Positions 1 through 14,900 are shown, counted from the stretch's first letter. The stretch is 64,000 nt of DNA from Cladorhizidae sp. MBARI D1340-BT2 (GCA_028752905.1 JAQNBH010000012.1:28157816-28221815), one strand, 5' to 3'. The notes: a model not told the origin generated them from the letters alone. Made by a program: numbers and translations.

Positions 1-60
1 GTTCCTTTACAGGCTACCACGTGCATAATAGCACTCATATATCCAAATGGATTGTGACCT

Positions 61-290
61 GCTGGACAAACAACACTGCACCTGTGCTGGTAGTAGCTAG
101 ACAAACAACACTGCACCTGTGCTAGTAGTAGCTAGACAAACAACACTGTACCTGTGCTAGTAGTAGCTGGACAAACAACACTGCACCTGTGCTAGTCAGT
201 AGTAGTATCTAGACAACACTGCACCTGTGCTAGTGCATAGATGCAGTGTTGTTTGTCCAGCTACTACTAGCACAGGTGCAGTGTTGTTTG
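61..290. repeat. Tandem ~36-bp repeat with an inverted copy
   Basis: Four to five direct copies of a unit containing acaacactgcacctgtgcta run to about 240. They are followed immediately by the same motif in inverted orientation (gcacaggtgcagtgttgttt) to about 290, so the block can fold back on itself. No coding content is recognised. Confidence 0.8.
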
Positions 291-454
291 TCCAGCATGT
301 TGAGCAAAGCATTGCAGTTCACATGGCAAGGTTGGTCAGAAAAGTTGAAGGTGATCTGGACCCTTCAAGATCAGGGAGAAGGAGCTCTCCATCATGAATT
401 ATTGTCCACTGTAGGGAACGGGAGTCGTTGTACATACATGTACATTACAAGCTG

Positions 455-1200
455 AGAGAGAGTATTTTGAAAGAGCTACACAATACCCATCCAGGCATAT
501 TGACAAGAATGAAGGCTATTGCTTGTAGTAATGTGTGATGTTCAGGGATATATTAACATTAACAAATTGAAACACTGGCAAAAAGTTGTCTCCCACACAG
601 GAGCGTCAAAAATGTTCCAGCAGCTGCCCCCTACATCCATGGATATGGACAATTTAATCCATGGCAATGCATCCATGTGGACTTACAGTAGCTGGTCATT
701 TCATGAAACAATATTTATCATCATCGTAGATACGCATTCCAAATGGCCTGAGGTCTACATGATAAACTCTACTACTGTCCAGAGCACTATCGAAGTATTG
801 ACAAGTTGTTTGCCAAAATATGGTCTGCACGTCCAACTTGTGTTGGATAACTGCCTGCAGTTGTGGTGGCTGAGTTTTCAGAGCGCCTTCAAGAAAATCA
901 CAAGCAATGCTCCCCTTACTTCCCAGCCTAAAATGGGTTGGCAGCTAAGACCAACATTGAAGATGGAATACTCGATAACCACGCCAAGTGAGTTCAATAG
1001 CACGACCAACAGGCTTGCACTCGAGAACTAGTTGTGGGACAAGAGTTAATGGCGGTTCAGGAGACAAGTGGAATCCTGGAGTCGTTATTCGGAAGCAAGA
1101 TGCATCGTATATGATTGAGACTGAAACTGGTCTACAGTGGAGGCATCATTTGGATCAAAGGTTAATCAGGTTTCTGCTAATGCATCACCTGAAGTAGACA
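455..1200 (+). pseudogene. Decayed Ty3/Gypsy-type integrase fragment
   Basis: Read across frames, this stretch matches the integrase of Ty3/Gypsy pol. It opens with a tail like the zinc-binding region (KELHNTHPGILTRMKAIAC). The core follows, with VDTHSKWPEV, a YGL segment and a DN where the second catalytic Asp is expected. It ends with a C-terminal piece (GDKWNPGVVI, then WRHHLDQ) like the usual W-x-R-H-x-D-Q ending. Frameshifts and stops interrupt it, and no reverse transcriptase, protease or LTR is seen nearby. Orientation is opposite to PIKfyve. I infer an old dead retrotransposon fragment. Confidence 0.75.
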
Positions 1201-1756
1201 ACAGTGAGTGTGCTCAGCAATAGAGACCGAACTTCAACTTAAGAATAGACCAGAAGACAGAACTGAAGTGCATTCATCACCGCCACCAAATTTATTCGTC
1301 CTTAACCCACCTATGGAAAGTGTAACTCCAGCTCCTGAAGTGGCTGCTCGATATTCCTGTTGGACTATTTATACAGTAGTCACTGAACAACTTAAACATC
1401 CTCACAGTTGGGGAGGAGTCTAGTGTGCATGCAAGACTGTGTTGCCTGTAGTGGATGCGTGCATTGTCTATGATTTTCCGTGGGTGTCGTTGATTTGACC
1501 TCGGTACCATCCCCTTCACCTGTGGTTCATGGCATGCAATATTGTCCTGGAACTTTCATTCTGATGGTGTTGTTGTTCCTCAAGTTAGCCAGTGAGGAAT
1601 TGATGTTATTATAAAAAGTTTTCTAACAAAAATACAATAGCTCTGGAGTTGCACTGAGTAACTTCTTACACATGAAAGTGACTGCTCGACTTAAAAAACT
1701 AAAACTAACAACCGAAAATAGAAACGAGACAAAACATGTGTTTTTTTTACAAAAAA

Positions 1757-1912
1757 ATTATAATATATATATAAATACATATACTGTATATATATCTATA
1801 TCTATATATATATACTGTATATATATATATATATATATATACATACATATACTGTATGTATACATACACATTACTGTATATATCTCTATAATATATATAT
1901 CAATATATATGG
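1757..1912. repeat. TA-rich microsatellite
   Basis: Nearly pure (TA)n with interspersed ctgtatata and acatacata variants. The flanking stretches 1200-1756 and 1913-2792 hold no gene I can recognise. The interval 1913-2792 was searched for the missing PIKfyve C-terminal exon (the region after the MDYSLL motif) without success. Confidence 0.85.
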
Positions 1913-2792
1913 TCAGTGTGGAGTGTGGCAAGTTGTTTATGAGCACGTGCCTGTAATTTCATGAGCCAAAGTGAGTGAAAATACAGCCTACATGGCTTGC
2001 GATATTACACGATGAGTGTGTTTTCTATACTTGATACACTCATAATTGGGAGTCTTGACTATTACCAGAGTTGTTGCTAGCACTAGATATGAGGAAATAG
2101 CCGTGTCATGGAGGCTATGTGTTCACTGGCCCATCCCCACAGGTGGCTCGTGGGTTGCCTACCAATAAGGTAACACTGTAATTAGCCCCTGACCAATGGG
2201 TGGCCAGTAAGTATGTGTGTGCATCTACATGGCTATAGGTTGTTTCTGTAATTTCTGACCCTTTCCCGACCAATAATTTTAAAATATCTATGTATATTAT
2301 ATATTGTATTTGGTATTTGTATTTTAACACCATACTATCGCCACACCCACTCTAAAATTCCTTGCTCCAATGAGGGTATACAAATGACTTGACTTGGAGG
2401 TCAAATTGATGCAAGGTAATTTCAGCCCACATAATTAACTCAAGAATTTGGGAAGTATAACCTAGATGGAATGTCTAACTGGGGAGTCCAGATAAGGGAG
2501 CTTTCTCTATATCAGCAATGGATGATAGTCATAGATGATCCTTAAAGATTACTGCAATAACCATCTAGCGTATTATTTGGAACTACCCTTAATGGTTAAA
2601 CTAAACAACATTACTGATAACCTTACCAATTACAATGATAAAAATGATAAACACAGTTTTTGTTCATCCCTTACCAATCAACATGGCAATCTAATTCAGT
2701 TGTTGTGATGACCCTTTACCAATAACCATGACAACCTACTGTGATGAACCCTCACCAAAAACCAAGAATGTTACCATTCCAAAATCCCTTAC

Positions 2793-2954
2793 CAATTATT
2801 CCGACCACTAGCATGCCGGCATTGTCATCAATGCAAGTAAGGAGAGAGTAGTCCATGATGGAATTCTGGGCCAGGAACTCGCTGTCGGCCATGATGGCTT
2901 GCATCAGCACAAACTTGGAGTGAGGATGCACATATACAGGGGCGTGGCAGATAG
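2793..2954 (-). CDS. PIKfyve exon: kinase C-lobe with MDYSLL motif
   Basis: Follows 4641-4734 in phase 1. It encodes a segment like the PIPK stretch after the LLDEN motif (HPHSKFVLMQAIMADSEFL), then IMDYSLLTCIDD and LVVGIIG, where PIP kinases carry the conserved DYSLL. The acceptor is ctgcag and the donor gtaagg. The next expected segment, containing the end of the C-lobe, is not in the remaining 2.8 kb to the left. Confidence 0.92.
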
Positions 2955-5900
2955 CTGCAGAAAGAGAGGAACAAATGTTCTTCAAAGTAGAGGATTGTAA
3001 CTATAATTATAGCACACCCTCTTCCACATCTCTGTTTGACATCTTTGAGTTTCCTTTCTATTCCCTTATTTCCCTCTCTCCAGGCCGACCACACCCAAAC
3101 TCCACCTCTAACTTCACCACCCTCACACTCTCCACATACACACATACATATGCCTTAATTAATCTCGTGGCTAGAGGGGGAAAGGGTCTGCTATACTAAA
3201 GTAGAGCTTGTGTTCCGAGCGCATCTCTATCTTGGTAAGTTTGTGATGCCACCCTACATGCTCACGAGAGTGATGACATCACAAAAGCACCAGGATTGGG
3301 TGGGAACAAAAGCACCAGGATTGGGTGGGAACAAAAGCACCAGGATTGGGTGGGAACAAAAGCACCAGGATTGGGTGGGAACAAAAGCACCAGGATTGGG
3401 TGGGAACAAAAGCACCAGGATTGGGTGGGAACAAAAGCACCAGGATTGGGTGGGAACAAAAGCACCAGGATTGGGTGGGAACAAAAGCACCAGGATTGGG
3501 TGGGAACAAAAGCACCAGGATTGGGTGGGAACAAAAGCACCAGGATTGGGTGGGAACAAAAGCACCAGGATTGGGTGGGAACAAAAGCACCAGGATTGGG
3601 TGGGTACAAAAGCACCAGGATTGGGTGGGAACAAAAGCACCAGGATTGGGGGGGAACAAAAGCACCAGGATTGGGTGGGAACAAAAGCACCAGGATTGGG
3701 TGGGAACAAAAGCACCAGGATTGGGTGGGAACAACAGCACCATGATTGGGTGAGAACAAAAGCACCATGATTGGGTGGGAACAAAAGCACCAGGATTGGG
3801 TGGGAACAAAAGCACCAGGATTGGGTGGGAACAAAAGCACCAGGATTGGGTGGGAACAAAAGCACCAGGATTGGGTGGGAACAAAAGCACCAGATTGGGT
3901 GGGAACAAAAGCACCAGGATTGGGTGGGAACAAAAGCACCAGGATTGGGTGGGAACAAAAGCACCAGGATTGGGTGGGAACAAAAGCACCAGGATTGGGT
4001 GAGAACAAAAGCACCAGGATTGGGTGAGAACAAAAGCACCAGGATTGGGTGGGAACAAAAGCACCAGGATTGGGTGGGAACAAAAGCACCAGGATTGGGT
4101 GGGAACAAAAGCACCAGGATTGGGTGGGAACAAAAGCACCAGGATTGGGTGGGAACAAAAGCTTAGTGGGCCACAGCCTTTTCCTCTCCAGTATGTCAAA
4201 TAAGTCAAGGGTTAGCTATCCAGACTATACATGTACTTGCCCTACCCCATTGTGACATGCCCCCTTGCCACCCCCTCATCTCCTCCCACACACAACCATG
4301 CCCCAGGCTCCTCACAACCCCTATTGACACACCCATCCACACATAACCTCTCATGATAACCTCTCATGATAAACATGTACCCCAGATACACTTCCCCCAC
4401 CCCTCTCCACACCCATCCTTCACACATTTATCCCACTCCACATACGCTCACAACACAGCCCTCTACTTAAGACTTCCCCAGCCCCTCCATACTCGCACCT
4501 CCTCACCACAAACCTCCCCTTCCCCTTCATACAGGCACACCCCTCCACATACTGGCCACACACATCCACATCCTTTCCTATTCTTTCATACATGCCCACT
4601 ATTCCCCACGCTCTGGCCACACCCCTCTAACCACACTCACAGTTGAGGTAATTCTCATCTAAGAGAACATCTCCACTGTTGTCCTTGCTGGGGTCGACAT
4701 AGCGGCTCCTCATGGATCCCTTCAGATCAAACACCTGCAACAACAGCAACAACCACCACCAGGTAAGCACGTGCAGGTTAATAAGCTTTGACAATGTGCT
4801 ACAGCTGTATTCATGGAGCCACACTGACATACCCTTGCAATGCTGTGGTTGTAGAGCAAGTTCTCCATAACAACCGCATCCATTCTCTTCGAGTTCCCTG
4901 TCCTGCTGTTCCTGAAGCCGATACTGTATGCACCCAGAATCTTAGCCAGAGCCAAGGGCCGCTGAAGGGTAAGAGAGTGTTGTGATTATAGAAATACCAC
5001 AACACATCCAACATGACTACCAGATGTTACATGAGGATTATATTCAGGATTTATTTATGAGGAGGAGGAAGAAGACGAGATGTGTTCCCCTGCTTGCGGA
5101 TAGACATACATGAGATACATACATGAAGGTCTCACACACTCACAAGGGCACCAGGTTCCAAACAGATTCGCTCCTTGGGTATTATTGGTCATGAACACTG
5201 GAAGCTATTTTAGTGGCTTTGTGTTACACTTTCAACCAGAGAAGTATTTCTGCTTATTTATTTTGCCAAAATTTCAACCGAAATGATTTGGTCTTTAAAA
5301 GGGTATCTTCAATTTACCCCGAGGAAGACCTACATGTAGCATTTCGGTTGAAATGTTGGCCATACAAAAAAAGATAACTCGACCTAACATTTGATGATGT
5401 CAGCTGAAAGTAATCGTACAAGTTTGAAAAAGAGAAATATAGTGTATGCTAATGTTGTGTGAACTTGATTTAAAAAAATAATAATGATTTCATTTCAGAA
5501 TGATAGAAGAGCACACCATGTCCAATATGACTGAAGACACACCATGTCAGTACGACTGAAGAAAACACATGTCCAATATGACTGAAGAGCATACCATGCA
5601 TGTCCAGTATGACTGAAGACACACATGTCAGGTATGATCAAAGAGTGCACAAGTCCAGTATGACTGAAGAACATACCATGTCCAGTATGATCGAAGAGCA
5701 CATGTCCAGTATGTCTGAAGAACACTCCAGTACGTATACTATGTACAATGTACGTCACATTTCTGGCTGCTATCTTACAAATAAATCTCTCACACTGTCT
5801 TTTATCTCCCGCACCACCTCAACCTGTATCCCACTTTCCCTCGTCCTCCTCCTCCTTTTCCTCACCTTCTCTTCCAAAGCCTTGGTGACATAGTCCAAAT

Positions 5901-8900
5901 ATCGTGGAGCAAAGTCTTCGAACGCTGAGATCTCGATTGACTTGATCTGCTTCAGAATGAACCTGTCATCTACACATTTACGACAAGGAGCAAACAAGAG
6001 AGATGACACTTGAAGAGGATGAAGAGAGGGTGTAGGGGAAAGGCTATACATCACATGCAAGAATTAGCAAGGGATGCCCAGGGCAGCCATAACCTTTCCT
6101 ATGCAAGACATCTTGGGATAACCCAGCATATGTGGCACTATCCTGGAATGTGTCTCTACTCCTAGCCCCACCCCCAGACTCTTGGTTCTATGCTGTGAAG
6201 TCAGTCATGCCACTTCCCAGGATAGTCCCGAGTGCCCTGGGAATCTAGAGGATGTCCTAGGTACGGTGTGGCAGTACCAGGCATGCATGGTAAGCATGTA
6301 CATACCTGCCACCTTGCAGAATGCCGAGTGGGACTTCCCTCCTTTGGCGTCGTACTTGACACAGCGAGTAAGAGAGCGAATGAAACGATCTTCGCCACCC
6401 GGGAAGATCTTCTCTCTGAGCTGCCGGAACTCTTCAGCTAAGTAGACTTTACAGAAGAAGCTAGCGGTCTTGTCCATGTTGGAGAACTCTTTAGGAATGA
6501 AAAGACAAACAAACAAATATATACAACAAAAAGAGTGCAAGTTAATGAATTAAGAGGTTGTTGAGCTTATTAGCAGCCCAAACAAACACTCACTTCACAT
6601 ACAGTAACGTATACTACATACAACTATAGAATTTGATTAAATTGAGCCTTTTTTTATGCTGAATGTTGATATTCCATTACTGACGAGCCAATCGACCAAT
6701 GTTTTGCATTAACATTTGCTGTGCACACACGTATTCACAAACTTTAAGTTTCGCGCTACATGCAATACATGCAAGTAGAAGTACATTGAACATACGTAGC
6801 CAGCGGCTCTCATGGGTGGAGCTGCTGGTAGCATTCGGTGGACCTGCGTGTCAGGGTAACTGACGTTTGGAACCCAGCCCATGGCCAAACCCCATACACA
6901 CACATACACAATAATTATTGATCAAACAATAATGAAAGCTTCTCACAGGAAGAAAACCCTCAACCCCCCCAGACAACTTTGCATGGCATAAGTAATGCTT
7001 GCACACCAGAAGAACCAGATTGGTCTCTTAACTCAGTCACTGGTGTAAGCGTACATTTATATATATAAAAAATATATGTATGTATATATACGCCAAAAGC
7101 TATTAATTAAAAAAATTTAAATTGATCATAGGATTGATTCTAACATATCCTACAGTATAGCGGTCAAAAATAGCTACACAGTCTTCATTACCTACCTACC
7201 GAATATGAGGGCTACAGACGTTCGGTAACTAGGAAGAAAATATCGGAAAACACTGACCATTGTTTCCAAGCGGTCAAGATTAACTTTGGAGGATCTCAGG
7301 TCCTGGACAAAGACTTCGGAGACCCTGAGGGGGGGAGAAGCAGTAACAAAGAAGCCAACTCCTCTTGCCTCGGCCAGAGTGGTCGGAGTAGTCCTTCCTG
7401 ACCTACCTTCGATCAATCCTAGCACTCCCACTCGATCTGACGATTTAGATGGAGATGAGATTACTAGTGCACAGCTCACTGGCCGCTTGCCTGCAGTAGC
7501 TATCTACATCACCACACTGGCCGCTTGACTGCAGTAGCTCTCTACATCACCACAGCTCACTGGCCGCTTGACTGCAGTAGCTCTCTACATCACCACAGCA
7601 CACTGTCCGCTTGACTGCAGTAGCTCTCAACATCACCACAGCTCACTGACCGCTCGACTGAATACTGGATTAGCACTTGGAATCCGCAAAGCTGACCTGC
7701 TGCTCAAATGCTGCGGTTCTGGAAAGGACACAGTAATGAAGCCCTCCTCCACGGAAAATAAACATTTCGGTTAAAAATGTATTTCATGGCGTGTCCCCAC
7801 GCACTCTGTAGATTCAGCTGATTCCGCACTGGAACCCGACAAAACGGAAATGCAAAGTTGATTTTGACTTCTACCATACATAGGTGTGTTCATTCACATT
7901 TTTTGGAAATCAACCTACTGGCAAGGGGGTAACATCCATTATTGCATAAATTTCAGCCTAAAGCATTTGTTTTTCTTCTTCAATATTTATCTAATTCAAA
8001 AACTACATGCTCCCCGCAAAAAATTAAACTTGGTATATATGTACAGAGGTGGAGCACATGTAGTCAACATCATTGTCGGTCAACATAATTGTTGGTCAAC
8101 ATCATTGTCGGTCAACATCATTGTCGGTCAACATCATTGTCGGTCAACATCATTGTCGGTCAACATCATTGTCGGTCAACATCATTGTCAGTCAACATCA
8201 TTGTCAGTCAACATCTTGTCAGTCAACATCTTGTCAGTCAACATCATTGCTAAACATCATTGCTAAACAAGACAAAAAAAAACACAATAACAACTCGAGT
8301 TCAACGATTTCAATTCCCATGACAACTTGTTTCATTAGCTGAATTGAGTATTAGACCTGCAGTACTGTATGTCTTGTTAAGGCATACACAATTGCAAGAC
8401 ATTCCTTAGCCCATAAGTATGTGCTGTGTTTCATTAGCTGAATTGAGTATTAGACTTGCAGTACTGTATGTCTTGTTAAGGCATACACAATTGCAAGACA
8501 TTCCTTAGCCCATAAGTATGTGCTGTAGAGTTTTTGCCATTTACTGTGCCAGTAACAAGCATGAATACATACACCAGCAACCTTACCTAAACTAATATGT
8601 CCCCTGCTCTTGCCCCCCTGGTCCAACTCATCTACTCCTCCCGCCACTAGTAACAAGCATGAATACACACACCAGCAACCTTACCTAAACTAATATGTCC
8701 CCTGCTCTTGCCCCCCTGGTCCAACTCATCTACTCCTCCCGCCACTAGTAACAAGCATGAATACACACACCAGCAACCTTACCTAAACTAATATGTCCCC
8801 TGCTCTTGCCCCCCTGGTCCAACTCATCTACTCCTCCCGCCACTGCACCTGCGCCGATCAAATTCCCACTGGAGGGCATAGCACATATAGTCGTGGTGGA

Positions 8901-11900
8901 CGAAGAAACCACCTCTGACCCCAAATCCCCAGATCTTATGGATTGTCCTGACGACGAGCTCGTGCTCTCCAGCTTCTGCGGGAAACTCTCAGACGACTGC
9001 TCAAAAGGATCGACCATGACATCTGCAGGAGGGTTGTTGGTGGACGAGGACAAGCCGGAGAAAATGTTGATAGCGCTGCCTTTCTTCTTGAGTTCGCTGA
9101 AGAATCCTTTGGAGCTGTTGCTGCCTCCTCCTGTGCCGCTGGTGGTGGTGGTGGTGGTGGTAGGTGTGGTTTTATCCACCTCAGACAAGTGACGTTTTCT
9201 GCAAAGGAGAGGGTTAATAAATGCATAGCAGGGTTCCATTTAGAAAAATGTCCAAGGGGAGGCAACTGGAGGAATCTGGATATTAAGGGGGGGCAAGCAC
9301 TTATCAACATCAATAAGAATATTAATAATACAATTTCCAAGGGGGGGGAGGGCAAAAAGGTTCCAAGGGCCCCCGCCCCCCTAAATGAAACCCTGCATAG
9401 TACAATAAAGGGGTTGAGCATTCACAACTGGTGACCACCAGAACGATTCTGTGCACACGTGTGTGTGGGGGGGGGAGGATATTTGTCGTGAATTGTAGAT
9501 TCTAACAGAAACGCACACAATAATACCACTCTCAGGAATATCACTTGTATGGTATTGTCACATGTAAGCAACAACAAAGACAACAACAAAGACAAAGACA
9601 ACAACAACAAAGACAACAACAACAAAGACAACAACAAATAATAAAAATCATGTGTTATGATTTCTCTTTCAATGTGCTTTTCCTTCCTGTTGCCCGTGTC
9701 TGCACTGATGCACTTTGGTCTTCGTCAGGGACATTTATTATTTCTCGTTGTTGTTCGCAACAAAAACGAAAAGCTGATAGAAAGAGAAATCTGTGGAACA
9801 TTTGATGATGTCGGCTGAAAATAACTATACAAGTTTGAACAATAGTGTATTTAAATCGGATCCAGCATCTGCTCCATCAAGAATTAATCATCGCGTGGTA
9901 CGAATTCTTGTCCAGTCTGTGTGCTCAGACGGCGAAGCAGGGTGGCCATTTAATAGTACGTCAGCCATAAAACTTTTTAACTTACACAACAACACAACAG
10001 ATCAATGCAGTGCAAACCTCACTAATCCAAATAAGCCTGTGCCTACATGCATGTAGGGTGTTTGGGTGCCTACATGTAGGATGTTTGGGTGCCTACATGT
10101 AGGGTGTTTGGGTGCCTACATGTAGGGTGTTTAGATGCCTACATGTTAGGGTGTTTGGGTGCAGGATGTTTGGGTGCCTACACATGTAGGGTGTTTGGGT
10201 GCCTACATGTAGGGTGTTTGGGTGGGTAAATATGTTGGGATCACTCAAACTCTATAATTTGTACTTGTAGGTGTAATAATTTATGATTACATGCGTGATT
10301 GTAACTACATGCGTGCATGCAACTACATGTGTACATGTAACTACAGTGGATTGCAATAAACATAAACAGAGAAATTATTAGTTAGCTTTTTCTGAGTAAT
10401 GGTGGAGAATGGTTTCTTTGCCTACAGAACAGTATACTGTAGGAGGCTGGGTTTTAATTAAACAGTGTACACTATAGAAATATATCATTACCTTGTAAAC
10501 ACCACCAAACTTGTACACACCTCAAACAGCTGTTTTGTTTGTGTACTGTTTGTACAATCCTATTTGGTAGAACCATTTGGGGAGACTGGCAAAGCCAACT
10601 ATATTATTATTAGCTAGGATTCTGATTAGACCATGTTAGGTTGCACTATACAATCATAAACAACAAATCAATGCAATAATTAACAACAACAAATCAATAC
10701 AATCATGAACAACAACAAATCAATGCAATCATCACCAACAAATTAATATACTCGTCAACAACAAATCAGTACAATCACAACAACAACAAATCAATACAAT
10801 CATCAACAACAAATTAACACAATCATCAAAAACAATAAGTCAATGCAATCATCATCAACAACAAATCAATACAATCAACAACAACAACAACAAATTAATA
10901 CAATCATCAAAAACAGTAAGTCAATGCAATCATCATCAATAACAAATCAATACAATCATCAACAACAAATCAATACAATCATCAACAACAACATTAATAC
11001 AATCATCAAAAACAGTAAGTCAATGCAATCATCATCAACAACAAATCAATACAATCACCAACAACAAATCAATACAATCATCATCAACAACAAATTAATA
11101 CAATCATCAAAAACAGTAAGTCAATGCAATCATCATCAACAACAAATCAATACAATCATCAACAACAAATCAATACAATCATCAACAACAACAAATTAAT
11201 ACAATCATCAAAAACAGTAAGTCAATGCAATCATCATCAACAACAAATCAATACAATCACCAATAACAATCATCAACAACAACAAATTATTACAATCATC
11301 AAAAACAGTAAGCCAATGCAATCATCATCAACAACAAATCAATACAATCACCAACAACAAATCAATACAATCATCATCAACAACAAATTAATACAATCAT
11401 CAAAAACAGTAAGTCAATGCAATCATCAACAACAACAAATCAATACAATCATCAACAAGTCAGAGTAATGTAAACGAGAAGAGGGGAGAACCAATGATGT
11501 TGCACATACACTCACCGCTAGCCATACTTACTACTACTTCAGATTCTCATACTTACAATTTGGGACTGAAATTGGTCTCGGTCACCCCGATGAACGCCAC
11601 CCCCTTCTTTTCCGTCAGCGCCTTTAGCTCCGCCGCATAGTCCCGCGAGGAGAGGGCGTAGGCTATGATGGAGGTTGGCTCCTTCTCGTAGATGGCGATG
11701 GGGAAGATGGAGTGGTTGTGCATGCTATGGTGCTCGTTGTACTCGAATGGAGGAGGAAGGCGCTGGAAGGGACGGGATATGACGCTTAGCCTGTTCTTAT
11801 CGCGAGCCGCCTTCCTGTCTGCCCGGCCTCCTGCAAGAATCCACGAGGCACGCAGGTGATCGGTACAGGCCATAATTGTCAAAACAAGACATGCTCAAAA

Positions 11901-14900
11901 ACCATTGCTAAGGGGCACAGTTCAATCTCTACCCCAACAAACAATTTGGTAATGCCAATCTATTGAACATTCAGTGCACTGGAACAAGGTGTGGATTACT
12001 ATCAACACAATGTGATGCCAATCTATTGAACATTCAGTGCACTGCAACAAGGTGTGGATTACTATCAACACAATGTGATGCCAATCTATTGAACATTCAG
12101 TGCACTGGAACAAGGTGTGGATTACTATCAACACAATGTGATGCCAATCTATTGAACATTCAGTGAACTGGAACAAGGTGTGGATTACTATCAACACAAT
12201 GTGATGCCAATCTATTGAACATTCAGTGCACTGGAACAAGGTGTGGATTACTATCAACACAATGTGATGCCAATCTATTGAACATTCAGTGCACTGGAAC
12301 AAGGTGCGGATTACTATCAACACAATGTGATGCCAATCTATTGAACATTCAGTGCACTGGAACAAGGTGTGGATTACTATCAACACAATGTGAAGTGTTT
12401 AAGTTACAGAGTTATGTGCTTATTGGTCAGTTTGAAGATGTACTTTAAGAAAATGATCTGATTCCAGTTGGGGACGTTGCATCCCCACACATACCCCTCC
12501 CCACATCCCTGTATGAGACCTTGCTGGTGCCAGACACTGAGCTGGTTGGTATAATTTTCAAAGGTTCGAGGGCTCTCAACTCAGATTCTACTCCATTCTA
12601 TTCCATTATGTTCCATTCCACTCCAATTTTATTCCATTCTATCAATTCTCTATTCCATTTTCTATCTAATTTATTCCACTCTACTCCGTTCTATTCCACT
12701 TTATTTTAATCTATTCGACTCTCCATCATGTGTATGGATAGACTTGTCTGGTACATGTATGAGCTGGTCACTAATTGCTATGAGTACAAAACATTACCAC
12801 GTATCGAATATTTAAGGGATAAATATTCGTGAGTGATTAACTAATGAAAAATTCTGTTGGGTGAAATATTGGTATATTCTGTAGCCACACCCCTGCTCTG
12901 CTGCTCTCCAGCTCCTATTCGAGGATTGGATTTTAACCGTCAAAAATGCCTTCATCATCATGGTTGTAGGTCACATCACAAATACCCCTCATCATGACCA
13001 GGCAAGCTTCTTGTGGGACACCACGAAACTGATAACTTGGGCAGGCCTTGAACTAGACCAGGTAAGCTTCTTGTGCCATGGACAACAGGAAACTGATAAC
13101 TAGGGGAGGTTTTAACTAGACCAGGTAAGCTTCTTGTGGGTGATGGACAACAGGAAACTGATAACATGGGGAGGTTTTAACTAGACCAGGTAAGCTTCTT
13201 GAGGACCATGGACAACAGGAAACTGATAACTTGGGGAGGCCTTGAACTAGACCAGGTATGCTTCTTGTGGGCCATGGACAACAAGAAACTGATAACTTGG
13301 TTCCAATAATGACCAGTTGTACAGTACAATACCCACAAACAGTAGTGCAGTACAGTACACACAAACAGTAGTGAAGTACAATACACACAAACAGTAGTGA
13401 AGTACAATACACACAAACAGTAGTGCAGTACAATACACACAAACAGTAGTGAAGTACAATACACACAAACAGTAGTGAAGTACAATACACACAAACAGTA
13501 GTGCAGTACAATACACACAAACAGTAGTGAAGTACAATACACACAAACAGTAGTGCAGTACAATACACACAAACAGTAGTGAAGTACAATACACACAAAC
13601 AGTAGTGCAGTACAATACACACAAACAGTAGTACAGTACAATACACACAAACAGTAGTACAGTACAATACACACAAACAGTAGTGCAGTACAATACACAC
13701 AAACAGTAGTGAAGTACAATACACACAAACAGTAGTGCAGTACAATACACACAAACAGTAGTGAAGTACAATACACACAAACAGTAGTGCAGTACAATAC
13801 ACACAAACAGTAGTACAGTACAATACACACAAACAGTAGTGCAGTACAATACACACAAACAGTAGTGAAGTACAATACACAAACAGTAGTGAAGTACAAT
13901 ACACACAAACAGTAGTGAAGTACAATACACACAAACAGTAGTACAGTACAATACACACAAACAGTAGTGCTGTACAATACATACAAACAGTAGTGAAGTA
14001 CAATACACAAACAGTAGTGAAGTACAATACACACAAACAGTAGTGAAGTACAATACACACAAACAGTAGTGAAGTACAATACACACAAACAGTAGTGAAG
14101 TACAATACACACAAACAGTAGTACAGTACAATACACACAAACAGTAGTGAAGTACAATACACACAAACAGTAGTGCAGTACAATACACACAAACAGTAGT
14201 ACAGTACAATACACACAAACAGTAGTACAGTACAATACACACAAACAGTAGTGCAGTACAATACACACAAACAGTAGTGCAGTACAATACACACAAACAG
14301 TAGTGCAGTACAATACACACAAACAGTAGTGCAGTACAATACACACAAACAGTAGTGAAGTACAATACACACAAACAGTAGTGAAGTACAATACACACAA
14401 ACAGTAGTGAAGTACAATACACACAAACAGTAGTGAAGTACAATACACACAAACAGTAGTGAAGTACAATACACACAAACAGTAGTGCAGTACAATACAC
14501 ACAAACAGTAGTGAAGTACAATACACACAAACAGTAGTGCAGTACAATACACACAAACAGTAGTGAAGTACAATACATACAAACAGTAGTGCAGTACAAT
14601 ACACACAAACAGTAGTGCAGTACAATACACACAAACAGTAGTGCAGTACAATACATACAAACAGTAGTGAAGTACAATACACACAAACAGTAGTGAAGTA
14701 CAATACACACAAACAGTAGTGAAGTACAATACACACAAACAGTAGTGAAGTACAATACACACAAACAGTAGTGCAGTACAATACACACAAACAGTGGTGC
14801 AGTACAATACACACAAACAGTAGTGAAGTACATGTACAATACATACCTCCATCAGCAAATGTCTCAGCGGCGGAGGATAATGTATTTGCTCCCATTTTCC

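Noticed and set aside
2115..2333. Candidate last exon of PIKfyve
   Set aside because: The minus frame shows none of the residues expected after the MDYSLL exon and ends in AT-rich sequence.
3284..4162. CRISPR-like array
   Set aside because: Direct repeats with no unique spacers, in a eukaryotic intron; a minisatellite. The same applies to all other arrays here.
3210..4208. Overlapping ORFs up to 309 codons on both strands
   Set aside because: Pure 25-bp minisatellite; all frames on both strands are open because the unit lacks stops.
7192..7479. 95-codon minus ORF as an additional PIKfyve exon
   Set aside because: Exons at 8783 and 6488 join in correct phase without it, and no homology is recognised.
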